From an uncultured Pseudomonadota bacterium (GTDB taxonomy: Bacteria > Pseudomonadota > Gammaproteobacteria > Steroidobacterales > Woeseiaceae): a stretch of 64,000 bases of DNA. The notes below the pieces were generated by a model that made no database searches, was not told the origin of the DNA, and was given only the letters and a program-made list of their open reading frames with translations. Numbering within the stretch: position 1 is the first letter of the stretch; each line of letters begins with the position of its first letter. Position numbers and translations under genes: made by a program. Positions 56,701 to 63,919 of the stretch are shown in pieces. Location of the stretch: positions 62,001 to 126,000 of the forward strand of contig CAJXJW010000005.1 of assembly GCA_913055625.1 (NCBI GenBank), given 5' to 3'.

Positions 56701-58006
56701 CGACCGAGGCAATCGGAATTGAATCGTAAATGGACTCGCCGACCTCCAGGTCGGCCACGGTCGCATTCGCGGTGTCGAGAGTATACGTCCACGCGCCGCT
56801 CTCTTCGATGCTGAAGGATGTTCCAAACATCGTTTGGACATCCGTTTGCGGAACGATTCGGTCTTCGCCGAAGTTCACGTCGGTAACCACGACAATTCCG
56901 GTAAGAGGCTCGACCTGGTCAAACGGAATCGTCGCTTCCAGGCCCTCGAACTCCGCGGGTTCCGGCTCGTTGTTGATCGCGTCCTGCACGGCAACCAGGG
57001 CGTCGCTGTCCAGGTTGCCGGCTACCGCGGAGGTACCGAGACCGGTGACCGCCGCGTTGAAGGCATCCACCGTGGGCTGGGAGAACGTGCCATCAGCCAG
57101 ATCGGCGCTCAAGTCATTGACGATGTCCGCCGCCGATGCGTTTGCATCGTCGGCATCCACCTGGGAGATCAGGGCCAGCGCAGTCGCATAGCGCCCGGCC
57201 TCGTCGTTGGCCGCGGCAGTCGTTGCAAGATCGGTCGGTACGATGGTGGTGATGTCGCTGGATACGCCGTCGGATATCCCGAAGTTGATGCCGACAAAGG
57301 CGTTGTACGTGGCAATGGCCGTGTTCAGATCGCCGGTCGCTTCTGCCAGTTGCGTCGCAATCTCGGTCAATGGCGAGACGGTGAAAACGGCGTCACCCTC
57401 GACGAAGACGACCGCTCGTGTAAGGGGCGCATCGAGCACGAGACCCGTCGACTCATCGACATAGGTTCCGCCAAGACAGGAGATCAGTGCGGTGCCGTCG
57501 ACGGGTACCAGCTCACCGAAGTCCACCTGCCCGCCGCCAGTTGTTCCTGAAGCCAGGGAATCGCCTGCCGGGACCCCGCTGGCGTCAACGGCGTAGATGT
57601 CGCAAACGGCGCCGTCCACCAGCCCATGCACGAAATGCGCGCCGAGGTTGAACGCGGCCTGCACATCGACGGGTGCCGATTCGACGGTTTCGCGAAGCCC
57701 GGCGTTATCCATGTAGCGAACAACCACCGAGACGCCTTCGCCGCCCTCGTCAGAGGTCAGCGTGTAGGAAGAGGACGTCGCCCCGGGAATCTGTTCGCCG
57801 TCCGACATCCACTGGTAGCTTTCGCTACCGGTCTGGATGCCATCGCTGTCCGAGACCGAGGCCGACAGGGTGCCGCCGACGACGGCGTCGCCGCTGATAC
57901 TCGCGACGCCATTGGAGCCCTGCACCAGGGGGATATCGTCTCTGTCACTGCTGCAGCCCGCGAGCGCGGCAAGCAGCACACCATATACAAAGGTCCTAGA
58001 TTTCAT
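53702..58006 (-). CDS. Modular repeat lipoprotein, candidate surface alginate-binding protein
   Basis: 1434 residues; no known full-length relative recognised. Lipobox LLAALAGC (Cys18) predicts an outer-membrane lipoprotein. Order: an Ig-like domain (about 30-115), an unassigned helical region (about 120-350), a VCBS-like domain (about 363-448), a first lectin-like unit (about 451-677), a second VCBS-like domain (about 702-778), then three near-identical units (about 790-998, 1010-1212, 1228-1434). Each unit has D-x-GDTGELRYALDA, a GDAFITLYNENTNNDGAILD strand, PDNSxxGGVTHVSxRFGDNGG and FxDDFESYLEGDSLD. The fold looks like a jelly-roll. No catalytic motif is seen. First gene of the receptor 2/PL7 operon, so a glycan-capture role is inferred. 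Confidence 0.72.
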   Translation of the reverse strand: MKSRTFVYGVLLAALAGCSSDRDDIPLVQGSNGVASISGDAVVGGTLSASVSDSDGIQTGSESYQWMSDGEQIPGATSSSYTLTSDEGGEGVSVVVRYMDNAGLRETVESAPVDVQAAFNLGAHFVHGLVDGAVCDIYAVDASGVPAGDSLASGTTGGGQVDFGELVPVDGTALISCLGGTYVDESTGLVLDAPLTRAVVFVEGDAVFTVSPLTEIATQLAEATGDLNTAIATYNAFVGINFGISDGVSSDITTIVPTDLATTAAANDEAGRYATALALISQVDADDANASAADIVNDLSADLADGTFSQPTVDAFNAAVTGLGTSAVAGNLDSDALVAVQDAINNEPEPAEFEGLEATIPFDQVEPLTGIVVVTDVNFGEDRIVPQTDVQTMFGTSFSIEESGAWTYTLDTANATVADLEVGESIYDSIPIASVDGTPANLVIRITALTQVAEIRNTINGDTGELRFNLDPHQLQGKVSFSFLKTEALADDGNEKDAYVTLYGSSGSNSESLVDLRIQGEATETDGSIRAPRFLVRNTDSPAYPGDEITAPLTLNVWYDVEIMWDMSQANQVTIVINGEVLGGGPFSTPAVVDPDFTTLDEWFGEGVEAIQWRFGDNGTTIPFGSYYVDNVVLYSDTAGTTPVFEDDFEGYTVGDTFGNTSPYQVSIDATVSVYDAGVSTENTPAAFFDLVGAINSDSAELLTGSVTVLDPDPGEDMLVAQMPTATEYGTFSIAASGDWDYLLDTANPVIAAMVQGDRVTDTIQITSVDGTTADLVITINGVGGDAPGGDTNVAVIVDTDPGDTGELRYALDADGPLAAGRVELKIKRLDDDLGDGDAFITLYNENTNNDGAILDLRIRDDSFEVRSPAGIDTSTLPHTLDAFMDVRITWEYPGGSTSVNPEVAISVDGVSLPPFTPDNSSIGGVTHVSIRFGDNGGVREDTGKVSVDDLAIYSDTAGFNLVFFDDFESYLEGDSLDSDNAASPYHSNTSEATVETVPGPGGPGTPGNKLAEIIDTDPADTGELRYALDADGPLAAGRLEVAVKRLDDDLGDGDAFITLYNENTNNDGAILDFRIRDNNFEVRSPGGIDTSSLPHALDTFMDVLVTWEYPGGDTTLLPEVTISVGGVSLASFTPDNSSFGGVTHVSFRFGDNGGVRAATGIFSVDDLAIYSDKNGLSRVFSDDFESYLEGDSLDTDNAASPYHSNTSEATVGAEEGATGGPGTPGNKVAEIIDTDPGDTGELRYALDAAGPLAAGRLEVAVKRLDDSLGDGDAFVTLFNENTNNDGAILDLRIRDDNFEVRSPAGVDTSTLPHTLDTFMNVLVTWEYPGGDTAQLPTVTLSVNGVSLAPFTPDNSAVGGVTHVSFRFGDNGGVREATGIFSVDELAIYSDTAGTAQVFADDFESYLDGDSLDTDNAASPYHSNTSEATVGVEE
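53705..55630 (-). repeat. Three tandem near-identical ~655-bp coding repeats
   Basis: Units lie at about 55030-55630, 54375-54980 and 53705-54325. Boundaries carry a GGPGTPGNK-type linker and the EIIDTDP start. Unit starts are 651-654 bases apart, all in frame. A fourth, diverged unit lies at about 55980-56655. Their similarity at DNA level suggests recent duplication or homogenisation. Confidence 0.85.
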
Positions 58007-58663
58007 ATCCCTGAACTCCCACGTTTAATTCAACGTTCTTCTTCTGATCAGCCAGCTCGCTCGTCGTGGCTCTTGTTTATTCAAGGGTGCGGCCCATCGA
58101 CCCGGCCCACCGGACGGCCTTCCTTAAGAGGGGTGCAAACAGAAGCTGGATGGATGCGTTGCCGCGCCCCGACCTGCCAGCAAGCATCGCGAGACCCGTA
58201 CGTGCACGGATCCCGGATTCGCCGGGCTTTGCTGGATCAAGGATCTGGTCGAGTAGCGCTGCCGGAGCGCAGCGTACGACGTCTCGCTGTTGCGACTTTC
58301 TATCGGATTACACCGATGACTTGTCGCGCACATCTGGCTTCCCCCCTAATGTGTACGGCAAGGATGTTTTACCAATTCAGGGGCTAACGTGCAACCATTC
58401 GTAGATACCGTTACCCATAAATTGGTCATATACTTGGTAAGGCAAGCCGACCCCGGCACGCGCCACCCGCCGTGCCCGCGTCGGCTCAAAAGGCCGCGGG
58501 ATCGCCGCCAGGTCGGTGGGTTATGCGCTGGTGACGGGTGGAATGGATTTGAATCGGCTCGGGTCGATTCTCACCGCTTCGCGGCGCCCGGCAAGCGGGC
58601 GTCCAAAGCGCTTGCGCGTTTTGTGAACCAGTGGCCCTCTTCTCAAACCATCACCACCAAACG
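58007..58663. other. Gene-free stretch upstream of the lipoprotein operon
   Basis: No convincing coding frame: the open frames here are short and resemble no family. It holds the probable operon promoter and ACCAATT elements around 58366-58440, an ACATCTGG element at 58330-58337 like those near GntR regulator 1, and a predicted 5' leader of roughly 350 bases. Nothing else recognised. Confidence 0.5.
58366..58394 (-). promoter_or_regulatory. Probable promoter of the lipoprotein/receptor 2/PL7 operon
   Basis: On the minus strand TTGCAC (58394-58389) and TAAAAC (58371-58366) are 17 bases apart. An AATTGGT half-operator (58377-58371) abuts the -10 box, and another copy in opposite orientation lies at 58420-58426. 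These match the arms of the palindrome near GntR regulator 2, linking the two operons to one regulator. Confidence 0.45.
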
Positions 58664-58711
58664 AAAAAGGGCCCCGTTGGGGACCCTACATGCGAAAAGT
58701 GGTGGTGATGG
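58648..58711. repeat. 12-bp inverted copy of the tRNA-Met 3' end flanking its terminator
   Basis: CCATCACCACCA at 58648-58659 is the exact reverse complement of 58700-58711, the 3' end of tRNA-Met. The terminator lies between the arms. The arms could pair in the precursor RNA, or the outer copy may be a leftover of tRNA-targeted integration in inverted orientation. Confidence 0.7.
58664..58687 (-). terminator. Intrinsic terminator of tRNA-Met
   Basis: On the minus strand AGGGTCCCC, loop AAC, GGGGCCCT, then TTTTT; one bulge or mismatch in the stem. It lies 13 bases past the tRNA CCA end. Confidence 0.88.
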
Positions 58712-58776
58712 GTGGAATTGAACCACCGACCTACGGGTTATGAGTCCGTCGCTCTGACCAACTGAGCTACATCACC
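58700..58776 (-). tRNA. tRNA-Met (CAU anticodon)
   Basis: 77 bases including an encoded CCA. Acceptor arms GGTGATG (58776-58770) and CATCACC pair fully, with discriminator A. The D-loop region AGCTCAGTTGGTCAGAGC and the T-arm GGTGGTTCAATTCCACC are standard. The anticodon loop CTCATAA gives CAU. Elongator Met is preferred over lysidine-modified Ile2 (CAU), because the body is closer to Met; initiator is excluded by the paired first acceptor base. Confidence 0.9.
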
Positions 58777-58904
58777 AGATTCTGTCATTCGCCGATTCTA
58801 CCCTGTCGCAGGGCCGATCCGGCACGGGCCGGGCCCGCGAGGGCCGCAAATTGTCCTGACCGGACCGGGCCCTGTCAAGGCACGGCGGACTCCTCCGCGA
58901 CACC

Positions 58905-58910
58905 TATAAT
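58905..58910 (+). promoter_or_regulatory. -10 box of the TRIC-family gene
   Basis: A perfect TATAAT stands 35 bases before the TTG start. No good -35 box lies at the right distance, so strength is uncertain. Confidence 0.4.
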
Positions 58911-58944
58911 ACGGGCCACATCCTCCAGTCTCGGGGTCGGCCCC

Positions 58945-59556
58945 TTGTCCTTCCAGTTCCTGCTCGAAATGCTCGGTACCGCGGCCTTCGCCGTCAGCGG
59001 CGCCATGGCGGCGTCCCGCAAGGGCATGGACATCTTCGGCTTCCTCGTCCTCGCGCTGATGCCGGCCGTCGGCGGCGGCACCCTGCGCGACCTGATACTC
59101 GACCGGCACCCGGTCTTCTGGGTGGACGACACGCGCTACGTCACCGTGGCCCTGGTTGCGGCCGTGGCCGTATTCTTCGGCGTGTACCGCCCGGGCGCCC
59201 GGCAGCGACTGCTCCTCTGGACCGACGCGCTCGGCATGGCGCTGTTCGCCGCCATGGGCACCGAGATCTGCCTGCAGTACGGCACCGGGGCGCTCGTCGC
59301 GATCATGCTCGGCGTCGCCACCGCCGTCACCGGCGGCATCGTCCGCGACATCATGTGCGGCGAAATCCCGCTCGTCCTCACCCGCGAGATCTACGCAACG
59401 GCGGCCTTCGCCACCGGCCTCGCCTACGTGTTGGCCGACCTCGCCGGGCTAGACCGCAACCCCGCGCTGGTCATCGCGACGCTCGTGGGCTTCGCGTTCC
59501 GCGGCCTGGCGATGACCTTCAACTGGTCGTTGCCGCCGCCTCGGGTCAGAAAATAG
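58945..59556 (+). CDS. TRIC-family (YicG/YadS, UPF0126) membrane channel protein
   Basis: 203 residues from a TTG at 58945; the next ATG, ten codons on, would cut into the first membrane helix. Seven hydrophobic segments. Two internal repeats carry the family motif: VSGAMAASRKGMDIFGFLVL with GGGTLRDLILDRHPVFW, and FAAMGTE with TGGIVRDIMCGEIPLVL. Related prokaryotic trimeric channels conduct K+ or other monovalent cations; some members are linked to glycine uptake. It ends directly against the stop of ychF on the other strand. Confidence 0.88.
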   Translation: MSFQFLLEMLGTAAFAVSGAMAASRKGMDIFGFLVLALMPAVGGGTLRDLILDRHPVFWVDDTRYVTVALVAAVAVFFGVYRPGARQRLLLWTDALGMALFAAMGTEICLQYGTGALVAIMLGVATAVTGGIVRDIMCGEIPLVLTREIYATAAFATGLAYVLADLAGLDRNPALVIATLVGFAFRGLAMTFNWSLPPPRVRK

Positions 59557-60648
59557 TCAGACGTTGAAGCGGAAGTGCATGACGTCGCCCTCGGCGACGA
59601 TGTACTCCTTGCCTTCCAGTCGCAGCCGCCCGGCTTCCTTTGCGCCCTGTTCGCCGTTGCCCGCCACGAAGTCATCGTAGGCGATAACTTCCGCCCGGAT
59701 GAAGCCCTTCTCGAAATCCGTATGAATCTCGCCGGCGGCCTGCGGGGCCGTGGCGCCCTTCTTCGTCGTCCAGGCACGCACCTCTTTCACACCCGCCGTG
59801 AAGAACGTCTGCAGGCCGAGCAACGCGTAGCCGGAGCGGATCACGCGGTTCAGGCCCGGCTCGTCGAAGCCCAGGTCCGTGAGGAAGTCCGCCTTGTCCG
59901 CCTCGTCGAGCAGCGCGATCTCCGCCTCGATGGCGGCACAGATTGCCACGACCTGCGCGCCTTCCTTGGCCGCGTAGTCGCGCACCGCGTCGAGGTGCGG
60001 GTTATTCTCGAAGCCGCCCTCGTCCACGTTCGCGACGTACATGACCGGTTTCGCCGTGATCAGGTGCAGGTCGCGCACGAGGGGTTTGGCCTTCTCGTCG
60101 AGTTCGAGCGAACGCACCGGCAGGCCGGCGTCGAGATGGGCCTTCACGCGTGCCAGCGTGTCGCGCACGGCAATCGCGTCCTTCTGGCCGGTCTTCGCCG
60201 TGCGTTCGGCTTTTGCGAACTGCTTCTCGACCGACTCGAGGTCCGCCAGCGCCAACTCGGTGTTGATGGTCTCGATGTCGTCGAGCGGATTGATGCGCCC
60301 CGCCACGTGCGTGACGTCGTCGTTCTCGAAGCAGCGCACGACGTGCGCAATGGCCTTCGTCTCTCGGATGTTCGCGAGGAACTGGTTGCCGAGGCCCTCA
60401 CCCTTGGACGCGCCGGCCACGAGCCCGGCGATGTCGACGAACTCCATTGTCGTCGGGAGGACGCGCTGCGGCTTCACGATGCCGGCCAGCACGTCGAGGC
60501 GCGGGTCCGGCACCGGCACGACGCCGACGTTCGGCTCGATCGTGCAGAACGGGTAGTTCTCGGCGGCGATCTCCGCCGCGGTCAGTGCATTGAACAGCGT
60601 CGACTTGCCGACGTTCGGCAGTCCGACGATTCCACAGGTAATGGCCAT
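59557..60648 (-). CDS. ychF: Redox-regulated ATPase YchF (Obg family)
   Basis: 363 residues, full length. P-loop [14 protein letters not shown], the G3 region [20 protein letters not shown], and YVANVDEGG in place of the GTPase NKxD, which explains the family's ATP preference. The C-terminal TGS domain has [19 protein letters not shown] and the terminal [10 protein letters not shown]. It binds ribosomes and is linked to stress and redox responses. Its ATG overlaps the pth stop as ATGA, the usual pth-ychF pair. Confidence 0.97.
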   Translation of the reverse strand: MAITCGIVGLPNVGKSTLFNALTAAEIAAENYPFCTIEPNVGVVPVPDPRLDVLAGIVKPQRVLPTTMEFVDIAGLVAGASKGEGLGNQFLANIRETKAIAHVVRCFENDDVTHVAGRINPLDDIETINTELALADLESVEKQFAKAERTAKTGQKDAIAVRDTLARVKAHLDAGLPVRSLELDEKAKPLVRDLHLITAKPVMYVANVDEGGFENNPHLDAVRDYAAKEGAQVVAICAAIEAEIALLDEADKADFLTDLGFDEPGLNRVIRSGYALLGLQTFFTAGVKEVRAWTTKKGATAPQAAGEIHTDFEKGFIRAEVIAYDDFVAGNGEQGAKEAGRLRLEGKEYIVAEGDVMHFRFNV

Positions 60649-61232
60649 CAGTCCTTCTTCTTCGTGTGCAGGGCCTTCATCGCGGCCTCGAGCCCGTCAT
60701 CCATCAGCGCCGGCAGGACCGCGACCGCGGCATCGATGTTGTCCTCGACCGCCCGCTCCACGTCGGCGCTGCCGCGCCGGAGCACGTGACCGGTCACCTG
60801 TTCCTTCGACCCCGGGTGCCCCACGCCGATGCGCAACCGCAGAAAGTCCGCGCCGCAGTGGCGGATGATGTCGCGCAGGCCGTTGTGCCCGCCATGGCCA
60901 CCGCCCTTCTTCAGGCGCACGGTCCCGGGCGGAAGGTCGATCTCGTCGTGTGCGACGAGCAGCTGCTTCGCGTCGAGCCGATAGTAGTCGAGCACGCCGC
61001 GAATCGGCCGGCCCGACAGGTTCATGAACGCCTGCGGCTTCATCAGCCAGACCTCGTTCCCCGCAATGCGCGCCTTGCCCACGTCCGCATCGAACTTTTT
61101 CTGGTACGACAGGCTGCCGCCGAATTTCCGGGCGAGCTCGTCCACGAACCAGAACCCGGCGTTGTGCAGGGTCCGTTCGTATTCGCCGCCGGGGTTGCCG
61201 AGGCCAGCAATGAGGGTAACGGGGGCCGACAT
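60648..61232 (-). CDS. pth: Peptidyl-tRNA hydrolase
   Basis: 194 residues. Catalytic residues are visible as Asn13 and His23 in [19 protein letters not shown] and Asp96 in [26 protein letters not shown] and [14 protein letters not shown] complete the signature. It releases peptides from peptidyl-tRNA in the cytoplasm. Coupled to ychF by a 1-base stop/start overlap. Separated from rplY by an intrinsic terminator, so it may rely on read-through or its own promoter. Confidence 0.97.
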   Translation of the reverse strand: MSAPVTLIAGLGNPGGEYERTLHNAGFWFVDELARKFGGSLSYQKKFDADVGKARIAGNEVWLMKPQAFMNLSGRPIRGVLDYYRLDAKQLLVAHDEIDLPPGTVRLKKGGGHGGHNGLRDIIRHCGADFLRLRIGVGHPGSKEQVTGHVLRRGSADVERAVEDNIDAAVAVLPALMDDGLEAAMKALHTKKKD

Positions 61233-61249
61233 AGGTTGTGCATGTTAAA

Positions 61250-61277
61250 GAAAAAGACCGCCCGGAGGCGGTCTTTT
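61250..61277 (-). terminator. Intrinsic terminator between rplY and pth
   Basis: GACCGCC (61256-61262), 4-base loop, GGCGGTC (61267-61273), with a T run on the minus strand (61255-61250) and TTTT on the plus strand. It can work in both directions; on the minus strand it ends or attenuates the rplY transcript. Confidence 0.88.
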
Positions 61278-61300
61278 CGCGAGCATTGCCGCGAGGGAAC

Positions 61301-61972
61301 TCAGTCTTCCGACTTGTCCTCATCGTCGGACTGCGCCGTAGCCGGCACGTCGCCCGCTTCCGGAGCTTCCGTCGTCTCTTCCTCGACAGCTGCCGCCTTG
61401 ATGACGTGGATCGAGACGATCGCGTGATCGTGCTCAGGACCCTGCGCCAGCTCCGGCAGCTCGACACCTTCCGGCAGCTTGATGTCCGAGAGGTGCAGCA
61501 TGCTGTCCAGGCCGAGCTCCGAAATGTCCACTTCGAGGAACTCCGGCAGGTAGCGCGGCAGGCAGACCACTTCGACGTCGGTCATCAGGTGCGACACCGA
61601 GCCGCCCTGCTTCACGCCCGGGGCGACTTCCTCGCCCTTGAAGTGAAGCGGCACGTTCATGCGGATTTCCTGGTCCTCGACGACGCGTTGCAGGTCGATG
61701 TGCAGGATCTGGCGCCTCGCCGGGTGGCGCTGCATGTCCTTGACGATCGCGGCCTGGCTCTTGTCGCCGACCTTGACGGTGAGGACGCTAGAGTAGAACG
61801 ACTCGCTCTCGCTCTGCTTCAGCACCTTGTTGTGGTCGAACGCGAGCGCCCGCGGGGGACGGCCGCCGCCGTAGATGATTGCGGGAACCTTGCCTTCGTG
61901 ACGCAGGCGGCGGCTCGCACCTTTCCCCTGGTCTTCCCGGTATTCCGCAATCAGGTCGAATTCTTCAGCCAT
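61301..61972 (-). CDS. rplY: 50S ribosomal protein L25 (CTC/TL5 long form)
   Basis: 223 residues, the long form. The N-terminal L25 domain (FDLIAEYREDQGKGASRRLR, then GKVPAIIYGGG) binds 5S rRNA. The C-terminal CTC domain has VPLHFKGEEVAPGVKQGG and LPRYLPEFLEVDISELGL. An acidic Glu/Asp-rich tail ends the protein. A GGAG ribosome site precedes the ATG. It stands in the conserved order prs, rplY, pth, ychF. The 134-base gap to prs has GC-rich hairpin potential but no clear terminator. Confidence 0.96.
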   Translation of the reverse strand: MAEEFDLIAEYREDQGKGASRRLRHEGKVPAIIYGGGRPPRALAFDHNKVLKQSESESFYSSVLTVKVGDKSQAAIVKDMQRHPARRQILHIDLQRVVEDQEIRMNVPLHFKGEEVAPGVKQGGSVSHLMTDVEVVCLPRYLPEFLEVDISELGLDSMLHLSDIKLPEGVELPELAQGPEHDHAIVSIHVIKAAAVEEETTEAPEAGDVPATAQSDDEDKSED

Positions 61973-62106
61973 GACTGAACTCCGTTAACTGATTGATTTA
62001 GTGAAAGAAATGCCGATTTCCGGCACCCCGCCGGGCCGCGACCAGCCCGCGCAGGGGCGCGAAGTCTAACCGATAGCGGCGGGCGGCACCAGAGGCGCGC
62101 CGGCCC

Positions 62107-63060
62107 TCAGTCGACGTACAGCGAGGAGACGGATTCCTCGTCGGAAATGCGGCGCATCGTTTCGGCCAGCAGGTTGGCGGCCGAGAGCTGGCGGATCTTG
62201 GTGCAGTTGCGCGCGTCTTCCTTGAGCGGGATCGTGTCCGTGACCACGATCTCGTCGAGCTGCGATTCCGAGATGCGGCCGACGGCCGGGCCGGAGAGGA
62301 CGGCGTGCGTGATGTAGGCGGACACCGTCGCGGCGCCGCGGGCCTTGAGCGCCGCGGCCGCGTGGCACAGCGTGCCGGCGGTATCGACCATGTCGTCGAT
62401 CATGATGCAGTTCTTGCCCTCGACCTTGCCGATGATGTTCATCACTTCGGACTGGTTCGCGCGGTCGCGGCGCTTGTCGATGATCACCAGGTCTGCGTCG
62501 TCGAGGCGCTTGGCGAGTGCGCGGGCGCGAACGACGCCGCCGACGTCCGGCGACACGACGACCATGTCGTCGTACTTCTGCTTCCAGACGTCGCCCAGCA
62601 GCAGCGGGGACGCGTAGACGTTGTCGACGGCGATGTCGAAGAAACCCTGGATCTGGTCGGCGTGCAGGTCGACGGTCAGTACCCGGTCGACGCCCGCCGC
62701 GCCGATCAGCTTCGCGACCAGCTTGGCCGTGATCGGCACGCGCGCCGCCCGCGGTCGGCGGTCCTGGCGGGCATAGCCGAAGTACGGGATCACGGCCGTG
62801 ATCCGCGCCGCCGACGCGCGACGGGCGGCATCTGCCATCACCAGCAGCTCCATCAGGTTCTCGGACGTGGGCGGACAGGTCGGCTGGACGATGAACGTCT
62901 CGCGGCCACGGATGTTCTCCAGGATTTCGACGTTGATCTCGCCGTCCGAGAATCGGCCGACGTGGGCTCGCGCCAGCGGCACGTGCAGGCAGCGAGCGAT
63001 ATCGTGGGCGAGTTCCGGGTGGGCGTTCCCGGTAAACACAGCCATCGTTGCGAGATCCAC
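62107..63060 (-). CDS. prs: Ribose-phosphate pyrophosphokinase (PRPP synthetase)
   Basis: 317 residues from a GTG at 63060; an ATG five codons on ([11 protein letters not shown]) is equally possible. Signatures: [18 protein letters not shown], the flexible-loop/ATP site [26 protein letters not shown] with the metal-binding His, and the PRPP loop [13 protein letters not shown]. It makes PRPP for nucleotide, His and Trp synthesis. It is 21 bases downstream of tRNA-Gln and probably cotranscribed with it. Confidence 0.97.
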   Translation of the reverse strand: MDLATMAVFTGNAHPELAHDIARCLHVPLARAHVGRFSDGEINVEILENIRGRETFIVQPTCPPTSENLMELLVMADAARRASAARITAVIPYFGYARQDRRPRAARVPITAKLVAKLIGAAGVDRVLTVDLHADQIQGFFDIAVDNVYASPLLLGDVWKQKYDDMVVVSPDVGGVVRARALAKRLDDADLVIIDKRRDRANQSEVMNIIGKVEGKNCIMIDDMVDTAGTLCHAAAALKARGAATVSAYITHAVLSGPAVGRISESQLDEIVVTDTIPLKEDARNCTKIRQLSAANLLAETMRRISDEESVSSLYVD

Positions 63061-63081
63061 GTGTCCCCCTGTCAGTCGGGA

Positions 63082-63156
63082 TGGCTGGGGCGGCAGGATT
63101 CGAACCTGCGAATCACGGGATCAAAACCCGTTGCCTTACCGCTTGGCTACGCCCCA
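63082..63156 (-). tRNA. tRNA-Gln (UUG anticodon)
   Basis: 75 bases with encoded CCA. Acceptor arms TGGGGCG (63156-63150) and CGCCCCA pair fully, with discriminator G. The anticodon loop TTTTGAT gives UUG. The T-arm GCAGGTTCGAATCCTGC is standard, and the unusual first base U is typical of tRNA-Gln. It lies between lolB and prs, as in other gammaproteobacteria. Confidence 0.96.
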
Positions 63157-63241
63157 ATTTGTCCGGAGTCTAGCAGCCTGTTGAATGTGGGTTCACCTGC
63201 TGCCGGTAACGCAGGCGTTCCCGCGCACGCGTGAGGGGCGC

Positions 63242-63270
63242 ATTGTGATTGCCCCTCCCGGGGGTGTCAA
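63242..63270 (-). promoter_or_regulatory. Promoter of the tRNA-Gln/prs transcript
   Basis: On the minus strand TTGACA (63270-63265) and CACAAT (63247-63242) are exactly 17 bases apart, about 85 bases before the tRNA. The spacer is a CCCCCGGGAGGGG palindrome-like stretch. Confidence 0.7.
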
Positions 63271-63283
63271 CGACGCGTCCGGC

Positions 63284-63919
63284 TCAGGGTGCGGCACCAC
63301 CGGGAAACGCCCAGCGATCGATGACCAGGCGAACCGTGGTACCCGGCCCGGCGGCCGACAGGCGCGCCGGCATCATCTGGCCGCCGCCGGCGTCGCGGTA
63401 CCGGCTGATGTCGACGACCCAGCCGCGTTGCTCGAGACGCTCGAGCTCGCCGGTCTCCGCGAACTGCGTGGCGGCCGGCAGGCGCGGGTCGGGGATGCCC
63501 AGTGCCCAGTAGCGGAGGCTGTCGACCGGAATCGTCCAGCCATAGCGGCGCTGCAGCTCGGGCTCGACATCCTGCAGCACCGTGGTGACGCCGTCCTTGT
63601 CGGTGATTGCCACGGTGCGACCCTGCCCCTCGAGCAGTACGGTGCCGACGCCGAGCGGACCGGACAGGCGCGCGTCGTAGGTCTCGCCGTCCTGGTCCCA
63701 GCTCAACTTGCCGTTGAATCCGTCGTCCGCGTATTTCACGCCGATGCGCCCGCTGAAGCCGAACGCCTCGACCTGGCCGAGCACGGCCTGCCGGCGTTCC
63801 CAGTCGCTGATGTCGGGGAGTTGCGCGGTGCGTGGCGTAACACAGCCGGCCGCCAGCACGGCGGCCGCCAGCACGGCGGCGCCGAGGCGCCTACTCGACG
63901 GCCGGGAAGACGCGTTCAC
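63284..63919 (-). CDS. lolB: Outer-membrane lipoprotein receptor LolB
   Basis: 211 residues from a GTG at 63919. Lipobox VLAAGC (about Cys26). The mature part has FGFSGRIGVKYADDGFNGKL and WDQDGETYDARLSGPLGVGTV, typical of the LolB hydrophobic half-barrel, and SLRYWALGIPDPRL. It inserts lipoproteins delivered by LolA into the outer membrane. The start overlaps the upstream gene by 29 bases. ispE, often found between lolB and the tRNA-Gln/prs pair, is absent here. Confidence 0.92.
   Translation of the reverse strand: MNASSRPSSRRLGAAVLAAAVLAAGCVTPRTAQLPDISDWERRQAVLGQVEAFGFSGRIGVKYADDGFNGKLSWDQDGETYDARLSGPLGVGTVLLEGQGRTVAITDKDGVTTVLQDVEPELQRRYGWTIPVDSLRYWALGIPDPRLPAATQFAETGELERLEQRGWVVDISRYRDAGGGQMMPARLSAAGPGTTVRLVIDRWAFPGGAAP

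Noticed and set aside
58007..58640. Hidden gene before the lipoprotein operon
   Set aside because: Open frames here are short, lack ribosome sites and resemble nothing; promoter elements and a leader explain the region better.
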